DNA of 44,082 bases from Bradyrhizobium sp. BR13661 (GTDB lineage: Bacteria; Pseudomonadota; Alphaproteobacteria; Rhizobiales; Xanthobacteraceae). The notes beneath the pieces were generated by a model, which made no database searches, had not been told where the DNA came from, and saw nothing but the letters and a program-made list of their open reading frames with translations. Below, one piece after another: positions 15,226-22,123 of the stretch (within the stretch, counting starts at the first letter, position 1; each line of letters begins with the position of its first letter). Where the stretch lies: the NCBI RefSeq assembly GCF_029892425.1, contig NZ_JARXWB010000049.1:1-44082 (forward strand), written 5' to 3'. Made by a program: the position numbers and the translations under genes.

Positions 15226-17061
15226 ATGGCCAACGAGACGAATGGCAAGGGCAACGGCGCTCCCGCCACCAACGGCAAAGCCTATCCGATCGAAGACCAC
15301 ACCTATGACGTCGTCGTGGTCGGTGCCGGCGGCGCGGGTCTGCGCGCCGTGGTCGGCTGCAGCGAAGCCGGCCTGAAGACGGCCTGCATCACCAAGGTGT
15401 TTCCGACCCGCTCGCACACGGTCGCGGCGCAGGGCGGCATCTCCGCTTCGCTCGGCAACATGCACAAGGACGACTGGCGCTGGCACATGTACGACACCGT
15501 GAAGGGGTCGGACTGGCTCGGCGACCAGGACGCGATCGAATACATGGTGCGCAACGCGCCCGACGCGGTCTACGAGCTCGAGCATTGGGGCGTGCCGTTC
15601 TCGCGCACCGAGGACGGCAAGATCTACCAGCGTCCGTTCGGCGGCATGACCATGGAGTTCGGCAAGGGCCAGGCGCAGCGCACCTGCGCCGCCGCCGACC
15701 GCACCGGCCACGCCATGCTGCACACGATGTATGGCCAGTCGCTTCGCCATGCGGCCGAGTTCTTCATCGAATTCTTCGCCATCGATTTGATCATGGACGA
15801 CCAGGGCACCTGCCGCGGCGTCATCGCGCTCAAGCTCGACGACGGAACGCTGCACCGCTTCCGCGCCCAGACCGTGATCCTGGCGACCGGCGGCTATGGC
15901 CGCGCCTACGCCTCCTGCACCTCGGCCCATACCTGCACCGGCGACGGCGGCGGCATGGTGCTGCGCGCCGGCCTGCCGCTGCAGGACATGGAGTTCGTGC
16001 AGTTTCACCCGACCGGCATCTACGGCTCGGGCTGTCTCGTCACCGAGGGCGCCCGCGGCGAGGGCGGCTATCTCGTCAACTCCGAAGGCGAGCGCTTCAT
16101 GGAGCGCTACGCGCCGTCGGCGAAGGACCTCGCCTCGCGCGACGTCGTCTCGCGGGCGATGACCATCGAGATCCGCGAAGGTCGCGGCGTCGGCAAGAAG
16201 AAGGACCACATCTTCCTGCATCTCGACCATCTCGATCCCGCCGTGCTCGCCGAGCGCCTGCCGGGCATCTCCGAATCCGCCAAGATCTTCGCCAATGTCG
16301 ACGTGACGCGCGAGCCGATCCCGATCGTGCCGACCGTGCACTACAACATGGGCGGCATCCCCACGAACTATCACGGCGAAGTGCTGACCAAGAAGGACGG
16401 CGACGACAACGCCATCATCCCCGGCCTGATGGCGATCGGCGAAGCCGCCTGCGTCTCCGTGCACGGCGCCAACCGCCTCGGCTCCAACTCGCTGATCGAC
16501 CTCGTCGTGTTCGGCCGCGCCGCGGCGCTGCGTCTTGCCGAAAAGCTGACGCCGAACGCCAAGCAGCCCGAGCTGCCGGCGAACTCCGCCGATCTCGCGC
16601 TCGGCCGCCTCGACCATTATCGCTACGCCTCGGGTGGCACGTCGACCGCGAAGCTGCGCGAAGGCATGCAGCACGTGATGCAGAACAACTGCGCCGTGTT
16701 CCGCACCGGCGAAGTGCTGAGCGAAGGCCAGAACCTGATCGCGAAGGTCCACAGCGGCATCACCGACATTGCGGTGTCCGACCGCTCGCTGGTGTGGAAT
16801 TCCGACCTGGTCGAGACGCTCGAGTTCGACAATCTGATCTCGCAGGCGGTGGTGACGATGAACTCGGCCGCCAACCGCACCGAGAGCCGCGGCGCGCATG
16901 CCCGCGAGGACTTCTCGGCGCGCGACGACAAGAACTGGATGAAGCACACGCTGGCCTGGCTCGACGACAAGGGCAAGGTCAGGATCGAGTATCGCCCGGT
17001 TCACGACTACACCATGACCAACGACGTGCAGTACATCCCGCCCAAAGCGCGCGTGTATTGA
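15226..17061 (+). CDS. sdhA: succinate dehydrogenase flavoprotein subunit
   Basis: A 611-residue catalytic subunit that oxidises succinate to fumarate in the TCA cycle. The FAD fold starts with VVVGAGGAGLRA (about residues 28-39), the covalent flavin attachment is H64 in RSHTVAAQGG, and the active-site region has QFHPTGIYGSGCLVTEGARGE and the later HGANRLGSNSL. The C-terminus ENRTESRGAHARED-type sequence and DVQYIPPKARVY are typical. It has a short polar N-terminal extension of about 20 residues rich in Asn and Gly before the fold. It is translated from an ATG close behind sdhD. A 923-codon frame on the opposite strand is only a composition shadow. Confidence 0.98.
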   Translation: MANETNGKGNGAPATNGKAYPIEDHTYDVVVVGAGGAGLRAVVGCSEAGLKTACITKVFPTRSHTVAAQGGISASLGNMHKDDWRWHMYDTVKGSDWLGDQDAIEYMVRNAPDAVYELEHWGVPFSRTEDGKIYQRPFGGMTMEFGKGQAQRTCAAADRTGHAMLHTMYGQSLRHAAEFFIEFFAIDLIMDDQGTCRGVIALKLDDGTLHRFRAQTVILATGGYGRAYASCTSAHTCTGDGGGMVLRAGLPLQDMEFVQFHPTGIYGSGCLVTEGARGEGGYLVNSEGERFMERYAPSAKDLASRDVVSRAMTIEIREGRGVGKKKDHIFLHLDHLDPAVLAERLPGISESAKIFANVDVTREPIPIVPTVHYNMGGIPTNYHGEVLTKKDGDDNAIIPGLMAIGEAACVSVHGANRLGSNSLIDLVVFGRAAALRLAEKLTPNAKQPELPANSADLALGRLDHYRYASGGTSTAKLREGMQHVMQNNCAVFRTGEVLSEGQNLIAKVHSGITDIAVSDRSLVWNSDLVETLEFDNLISQAVVTMNSAANRTESRGAHAREDFSARDDKNWMKHTLAWLDDKGKVRIEYRPVHDYTMTNDVQYIPPKARVY

Positions 17062-17085
17062 GCGAACAGCGAAGGCCCTCATCGA

Positions 17086-17868
17086 ATGGTTGAATTCGCA
17101 CTTCCGAAGAACTCGAAAATATCCGGCGGCAAGACCTGGCCGAAGCCCGCGGGCGCGACCGACGTTCGCGAATTCCGCGTCTATCGCTGGAATCCCGACG
17201 ACGGCAAGAACCCGAGCGTCGACACCTATTATGTCGACACCAATGATTGCGGTCCGATGGTGCTGGACGGCCTGATCTGGATCAAGAACCACATCGACCC
17301 GTCGCTGACCTTCCGCCGCTCCTGCCGCGAAGGCGTCTGCGGTTCCTGCGCCATGAACATCGACGGCCAGAACACGCTGGCCTGCACCCGCTCGATGCAT
17401 GACGTGAAGGACGGCGCGGTGAAGATCAATCCGCTGCCGCACCAGCCGGTGGTGAAGGACCTCGTCCCTGACCTGACCAATTTCTACGCGCAATACGCCT
17501 CGGTCGAGCCGTGGCTGAAGACGACCTCGCCGACGCCGCAGAAGGAGTGGCGCCAGAGCCACGAGGACCGCGAGAAGCTGGACGGCCTCTACGAGTGCAT
17601 CCTGTGCGCCTGCTGCTCGACCTCGTGCCCGAGCTATTGGTGGAACAGCGACCGCTATCTCGGTCCGGCCGCCCTGCTCCAGGCCAACCGCTGGGTCTCC
17701 GATTCGCGCGACGAGGCCACCGGCGAGCGGCTCGACAATCTCGAGGACCCGTTCCGGCTGTATCGCTGCCATACCATCATGAACTGCGCCAAGGCCTGCC
17801 CGAAGGGCCTGAACCCGGCCGAAGCCATCGCCGAGCTCAAGCTCAAGATGGTCGAGCGCCAGATCTAG
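17086..17868 (+). CDS. sdhB: succinate dehydrogenase iron-sulfur subunit
   Basis: A 260-residue subunit that carries three clusters from SdhA flavin to the quinone site. The [2Fe-2S] ligands are in SCREGVCGSCAMN plus the later LAC; the [4Fe-4S] and [3Fe-4S] ligands lie in CILCACCSTSCPSYWWN and CHTIMNCAKACPKGLNP. The quinone-site Trp/Tyr residues (PSYWWN) are present. Last gene of sdhCDAB, 24 bases after sdhA. Confidence 0.98.
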   Translation: MVEFALPKNSKISGGKTWPKPAGATDVREFRVYRWNPDDGKNPSVDTYYVDTNDCGPMVLDGLIWIKNHIDPSLTFRRSCREGVCGSCAMNIDGQNTLACTRSMHDVKDGAVKINPLPHQPVVKDLVPDLTNFYAQYASVEPWLKTTSPTPQKEWRQSHEDREKLDGLYECILCACCSTSCPSYWWNSDRYLGPAALLQANRWVSDSRDEATGERLDNLEDPFRLYRCHTIMNCAKACPKGLNPAEAIAELKLKMVERQI

Positions 17869-17888
17869 GCGGATGTCCTGCGACGGTT

Positions 17889-17907
17889 CCCGGCCGCTCC
17901 GGCCGGG
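17889..17907 (+). terminator. possible terminator hairpin after sdhB
   Basis: A 7-bp stem CCCGGCC / GGCCGGG with a 5-base loop, 20 bases beyond the sdhB stop. The downstream sequence GCGTCGTTCCCC is only weakly T-rich, so the termination role is tentative. Confidence 0.4.
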
Positions 17908-17930
17908 GCGTCGTTCCCCTCGACAGCCCT

Positions 17931-17978
17931 GGTTCAACTCAAATTTGGTTCGACTCAAATTCGGGTTGACTCAAATTT
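17931..17978 (+). promoter_or_regulatory. three 16-bp tandem repeats upstream of the kinase
   Basis: Three head-to-tail units without gaps: GGTTCAACTCAAATTT, GGTTCGACTCAAATTC and GGGTTGACTCAAATTT. Twelve of sixteen positions are invariant, with the ACTCAAATT core at 17937, 17953 and 17969. The segment is AT-rich in a GC-rich setting and lies 117 bases before the histidine kinase start. It looks like an iterated protein-binding site. The third unit also contains TTGACT, which could serve as a -35 element. Confidence 0.6.
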
Positions 17979-18094
17979 GCCACGAACCGCGGCGCGGGCG
18001 AACCGGCAAAATACAACCGAAGGTTCACGCCACAAGCTGCTTCCTTCCCGGCGGGAAGTTCAAGTAAGCTCTCCGGTCTGGGACCGGAGCGACC

Positions 18095-20248
18095 GTGCAG
18101 GGCGCACAACGCAACTCGCTGAGACTCTTGCAGTGGATGATGGCGGCATCCCTGACGCTGCCGGTCGCGCTGTTCGTCTTCGCTTCCACGATCTCCTACA
18201 ATTCGACGCTCGACGTCGCCGATCGCGAGATCGATCGCTCGCTCGAAATCGCGCATGAGCATGCGCTCAAGGTGTTCGAGACCATCGACCGGAGCCTCGC
18301 CGAGCTCAACGAGGTCGTGCGCGACCTTCCCGACGACGTCATCCGCTCGCGGGAGCCTGCGCTGCACCGGCGCCTGAAGCAGCTCGCCGATTCGTTGCCG
18401 CAGCTCAAATCGGCCTGGATCTTCGATGCCAACGGGAAATCGCTGGTCAACAGTCTCGCCTCACCACCGCCGGAGCAGGTTTTTGCCGACCGCGATTACT
18501 TCTACGCCCATGTCGACCAGACCATCGGCACCTATATCGGCGCCTCGCTGACGCCGCGTCCGCCCTACCAGGGCGCGCGCTTCTTCGGCGTCAGCCGCCG
18601 TCGCTGGTCCGACGACGGCAGTTTCACCGGCGTGATCCAGGCCTCCGTGCTGCCGGAATATTTCGAGAGCTTTTATGCCAGGATCGGCACCGACCCCGGC
18701 AGCTTCTTCGCGATGGGGCGCACCGACGGCGTGCTGCTGGCGCATTTCCCGCGGCTCAACCGCGAGTTCCAGCTCGATCCGAACGGCCCGGTCGGGCGGA
18801 GCATCTCGGTTCATCCCGACCATGGGTTCATGACCATCGCCTGGCCGTCTGATGGCATCGAGCGGCGCATCGGCTACCGGCGCGTCGCCGAATATCCGAT
18901 CTATGTCAGCGCCGGCCTCGAGACCTCGGCGATCCGCGCGCGTTGGCTCGCCACCATGAGCCAGCACCTGGTGTTCGGCCTGCCCGCGACCGCGCTGCTG
19001 TTCATCCTGCTCGCCTTCGCCTTCCGGCGCACCCAGCATCTCCAGCTCGAAGCTGCCAAGCGGCGCGAGGCCGAGGAGGCGCTCAAGCACAGCCAGCGAC
19101 TGGAGGCGCTGGGCCAGCTCACCGGCGGCGTCGCGCATGATTTCAACAACCTCCTGACCGTGATCCGAGCGTCGGTCGATCTGTTGAACCGGCCGCAACT
19201 GAGCGAGGAGCGGCGCAAGCGCTACACCAACGCAATTGCGGAGGCGGTCGCGCGCGCGGCCAAGCTGACGTCGCAACTGCTGGCCTTTGCCCGGCGCCAG
19301 ACCTTGAAACCGGAAGTGTTCGATGTCGGCGAGCGCATGCAGTCGCTGCGCGACATGCTCGCCACGCTGCTCGGCCCGGCGATCGAGATCGTCATGCAAT
19401 TGCCGGCAGAGCCTTGCCTCGTCAGCGCCGATGCCGGCCAGTTCGAGACGGCCTTGATCAACATGGCCACCAACGCGCGCGATGCCATGCAAGGCAGGGG
19501 CCGAATCGTCTTTACGGTGCACGCGGCGACGACCGTCCCCGACACGCTCGCGCATCTCTCGGGCAGCCCGATCTTGAAGAATCTTGGATTCGTCTGCGTC
19601 GCCGTCAGCGATACCGGCATCGGCATTCCCGCCGCGCAATTGGGCCGGATCTTCGAGCCGTTCTTCACCACCAAGCAGGTCGGCCAGGGCACGGGCCTCG
19701 GCCTGTCGCAGGTATTCGGCTTCGCCCGGCAATCCGGCGGCGAAGTAACGGTCATGAGCGAGGTTGGCCAGGGCAGCACCTTCTCGCTCTATCTGCCGCG
19801 CGTGCCGGCCGATCTGTTGCCGCGGAGCCCGGCGCCAACCACGGCGCCCGCAGTCGCCGGCAGCGGCATGTCGGTCCTGGTCGTCGAGGACAATATCGAA
19901 CTCGGCAATTTCGCCGCCGACGGGCTGACCGAGCTCGGCTACAGCATCACGCTGGTCGACAATGCCACCGACGCGCTCGCCGAGCTTCTCGGCGATCCCG
20001 ATCGCTTCGACGTGGTGTTCTCCGACGTCGTGATGCCCGGCATGACCGGACTCGATCTCGCACAGGCGATCCGCGACCGCGGCATCGGCGTCCCTGTTGT
20101 CCTGACCACCGGCTACAGCCAGGCCCTGTCGCAGGACGGTGTCGCCGGCTTCGAGCTCGTCCAAAAGCCCTATTCGATGGAGGAGCTGTCGCGGGTGCTG
20201 CATCACGCTGCGCGGCCACGGCGGGTGCGCAACGGCGCCGCGGAGTAA
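18095..20248 (+). CDS. membrane hybrid histidine kinase with receiver domain
   Basis: A 717-residue sensor. One helix at about residues 14-33, then a periplasmic dCache-like sensor domain (about 40-285, with PEQVFADRDYFYAHVD), a second helix at about 295-312 (HLVFGLPATALLFILLAF), a short coiled coil, the HisKA box with phospho-acceptor H348 in GGVAHDFNNLL, and a HATPase with NMATNARDAM, DTGIGIP and GTGLGLSQV. A C-terminal receiver domain (from about 592) has the acidic pair VVEDN, phospho-acceptor D644 in FSDVVMPGM, and lysine in VQKPYS. Start: GTG 18095 after GGAG; a later in-frame ATG would shorten the first helix. No partner DNA-binding regulator is adjacent. The 16-bp repeats upstream may be its control region. 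Confidence 0.93.
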   Translation: MQGAQRNSLRLLQWMMAASLTLPVALFVFASTISYNSTLDVADREIDRSLEIAHEHALKVFETIDRSLAELNEVVRDLPDDVIRSREPALHRRLKQLADSLPQLKSAWIFDANGKSLVNSLASPPPEQVFADRDYFYAHVDQTIGTYIGASLTPRPPYQGARFFGVSRRRWSDDGSFTGVIQASVLPEYFESFYARIGTDPGSFFAMGRTDGVLLAHFPRLNREFQLDPNGPVGRSISVHPDHGFMTIAWPSDGIERRIGYRRVAEYPIYVSAGLETSAIRARWLATMSQHLVFGLPATALLFILLAFAFRRTQHLQLEAAKRREAEEALKHSQRLEALGQLTGGVAHDFNNLLTVIRASVDLLNRPQLSEERRKRYTNAIAEAVARAAKLTSQLLAFARRQTLKPEVFDVGERMQSLRDMLATLLGPAIEIVMQLPAEPCLVSADAGQFETALINMATNARDAMQGRGRIVFTVHAATTVPDTLAHLSGSPILKNLGFVCVAVSDTGIGIPAAQLGRIFEPFFTTKQVGQGTGLGLSQVFGFARQSGGEVTVMSEVGQGSTFSLYLPRVPADLLPRSPAPTTAPAVAGSGMSVLVVEDNIELGNFAADGLTELGYSITLVDNATDALAELLGDPDRFDVVFSDVVMPGMTGLDLAQAIRDRGIGVPVVLTTGYSQALSQDGVAGFELVQKPYSMEELSRVLHHAARPRRVRNGAAE

Positions 20249-20325
20249 ATTTCTCGCGCGGCGCAGCGTTGGAGTCCCCGGCAAAACCGGCTATGCATGC
20301 GCCGCCTGCAACGAGGACCGCCTGC

Positions 20326-21150
20326 TTGACGCCCGACAACGACCTTTCGACCGCGCCATTCGGTGCGTTTGCACCGAACACTGCGCAGGCCGCGATGATC
20401 CGCCTCGCGCAGGGATCGGGCCTTAAGCGCGGCGCATTCCGTCCGTGGATGTCGCGGTTGGTCAATCTGCTGCGCGGCGGCCCTGTTGACGTGCAATATC
20501 AGGGCGCCTCGTTCCGCTTCTATCATCAGGGCAGCGCCACCGAACGCGGCGCGCTGTTCAACCCCGACTACAACATCGACGAGCTCGATTTCCTGCGCAA
20601 GCACACGCAGGCCGGCGGCACGTTCGTCGACGTCGGCGCCAATGTCGGCACCTTCGCGCTGGTGATGGCGCGGCAGGTCGGCGCCAATGGCAAGGTGGTC
20701 GCGATCGAACCGCATCCCCTCACATTCGCGCGGCTGTCATTCAACCATGCCGCATCGAAGGCGACGCAGGTGCGCCTGGTGCAGGCTGCCGCCGGCGATG
20801 CCGACGGCGAGCTGATGATCGAAAGCGGCGGCGGCAATCTCGGCGCCACGCATGTCGTTACCGGCGCGGCTAGCGCGGAGGCCATCAAGGTGCCGTCGCT
20901 GCGGCTGACGCGGATCCTCGATGAAGCCGGTGTCACACAGGTCGATTCGCTCAAGATCGACGTCGAGGGCTTTGAGGACCGCGTGCTGATCGGCTTCTTT
21001 CGCGACGCGCCGCCATCGCTGTGGCCGCGCGCAGTCGTGATCGAGCATCTGTCACAAAACGAATGGCAGCAGGATTGTATCGCTGACATGGTCGCGCGCG
21101 GCTTCGCCGTCGCGCGCAAGACAAGAAGCAACACGTTCCTGTCGCGCTGA
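20326..21150 (+). CDS. FkbM family methyltransferase
   Basis: A SAM-dependent methyltransferase of about 274 residues. The SAM-binding motif I is FVDVGANVGTFALVMAR, followed by VVAIEPHPLTFARL (motif II), and the conserved SLKIDVEGFEDRVLIGF block that marks FkbM proteins, which usually O-methylate sugars or polyketides. Start: TTG 20326 lies 8 bases after GAGGA (20313-20317); ATG 20293 in the same frame has no ribosome-binding site but would add 11 residues. The long frame reaching back to 19414 overlaps the kinase and is not coding. It follows the kinase after a short gap and may be co-transcribed. The acceptor is unknown. Confidence 0.88.
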   Translation: MTPDNDLSTAPFGAFAPNTAQAAMIRLAQGSGLKRGAFRPWMSRLVNLLRGGPVDVQYQGASFRFYHQGSATERGALFNPDYNIDELDFLRKHTQAGGTFVDVGANVGTFALVMARQVGANGKVVAIEPHPLTFARLSFNHAASKATQVRLVQAAAGDADGELMIESGGGNLGATHVVTGAASAEAIKVPSLRLTRILDEAGVTQVDSLKIDVEGFEDRVLIGFFRDAPPSLWPRAVVIEHLSQNEWQQDCIADMVARGFAVARKTRSNTFLSR

Positions 21151-21171
21151 CGGCCAACCACGGAGGATGCG

Positions 21172-21558
21172 ATGATCGATCATTTGGGCCTCTCCGTCTC
21201 CGACTACGAGGCGGCGAAAGCGTTCTACAGCAAGGCACTGGCGCCGCTCGATTACAGCCTGATCATGGAAGTCACGGAAGCGCAGACCGGTCACGCCGCG
21301 GCAGCCGGATTCGGCGCCGGTGGCAAGCCGGATTTCTGGATCGACGGCAAAGGCGCGATGAACAAGCCGGTGCATGTCGCGATATCAGCAAAGAACCGCG
21401 CGACGGTCGATGCGTTCTACAAGGCTGCGATGGCCGCAGGTGGCCGCGACAACGGGCCGCCCGGCGTTCGCCCGCATTATCACGCGAATTATTACGGCGC
21501 GTTCGTGCTGGATCCTGATGGCCACAACATCGAGGCGGTCTGCCACACGCCGGAATAG
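21172..21558 (+). CDS. VOC (glyoxalase-like) family protein
   Basis: A 128-residue vicinal-oxygen-chelate protein with one pair of beta-alpha-beta-beta-beta units. It starts MIDHLGLSVSDYEAAKAFY and ends YGAFVLDPDGHNIEAVCH, with the metal-ligand type residues H4, H69-region (PVHVAIS) and E in NIEAV. Such proteins include glyoxalases, dioxygenases and resistance proteins, so the function cannot be given. Start ATG 21172 has GGAGG upstream. It follows the methyltransferase by 21 bases on the same strand and is probably in the same transcript. Confidence 0.9.
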   Translation: MIDHLGLSVSDYEAAKAFYSKALAPLDYSLIMEVTEAQTGHAAAAGFGAGGKPDFWIDGKGAMNKPVHVAISAKNRATVDAFYKAAMAAGGRDNGPPGVRPHYHANYYGAFVLDPDGHNIEAVCHTPE

Positions 21559-21573
21559 TGCCGGTTGTTGTTT

Positions 21574-21649
21574 GAGCATGATCTCCGCGCAAACGCGTTC
21601 CGCGTTTGTCGGGAGGGAAAACCACTGCACACTTTTCCGGATCATGCTC
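21574..21649. repeat. 76-bp repeat with GAGCATGATC ends
   Basis: Terminal inverted repeats GAGCATGATC and GATCATGCTC enclose a GCAAACGCG-TTC-CGCGTTTG hairpin and the phrase CACACTTTTCCGGATCATG, which I recognise as a common Bradyrhizobium intergenic repeat. It sits right after the VOC stop. Confidence 0.8.
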
Positions 21650-21704
21650 TCGGAACATCGGCGCAAGATCATCGTTGTTGTTCTCCTGACAACTGGTCGC
21701 GGTG

Positions 21705-21953
21705 ATGCCGATGCCGATCGAACCGCCGGAGATACCGCCATCGACACCGGGCACGCCGACCGAGCCGCCGCCCGGAATTCCGCCGGGCAATCCGCAGCCC
21801 GAGATTGCGCCGCCGGTGCGCGAGCCCGGCGAATCACCGCCGCCCGATGAATTGCCGGGGCGCGGGCCTGAGGAGATTCCATCGCGCGGACCGAGCGGTC
21901 CGGTCGCACCGAACCCCGCGACGGATGCCAATTCGTCGCAGGATCAGATGTGA
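21705..21953 (+). CDS. small proline-rich hypothetical protein
   Basis: An 82-residue protein with about one third proline (MPMPIEPPEIPPSTPGTP...), in PxPP and EPP repeats, ending NSSQDQM. It has no signal peptide, transmembrane helix or cysteine. The frame also opens at GTG 21702 and an ATG lies at 21705; neither has a strong ribosome-binding site. I believe similar small proline-rich proteins are annotated in rhizobia, which raises the odds that it is real. It is next to the larger proline-rich OmpA gene. The function is unknown; it might be an unstructured envelope peptide. Confidence 0.6.
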   Translation: MPMPIEPPEIPPSTPGTPTEPPPGIPPGNPQPEIAPPVREPGESPPPDELPGRGPEEIPSRGPSGPVAPNPATDANSSQDQM

Positions 21954-22123
21954 TGCGATTGCGACTCACGCCTGAATGCGCAATGAACGTTGTTCGCGTG
22001 ACATGATTTGCATGCAGAAATAAATCGCGACGCAATGTCTTCACCCGCCACAATCCGGCCTAACGCGTAGCTGTTCATCACCCCACTTCACTCGTCAAAG
22101 AACCTTCCGGGGAATTTCTCGAC

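Noticed and set aside
15187..17958. A 923-codon open frame on the minus strand across sdhA and sdhB
   Set aside because: It is exactly antisense to two certain genes. GC-rich third positions keep the opposite frame open; the protein is Arg/Ala/His-rich with no domain.
17931..17978. The tandem 16-mers as a CRISPR array or replication iterons
   Set aside because: Units are adjacent with no spacers, and there are no cas, rep or par genes nearby; a regulator-binding site is simpler.
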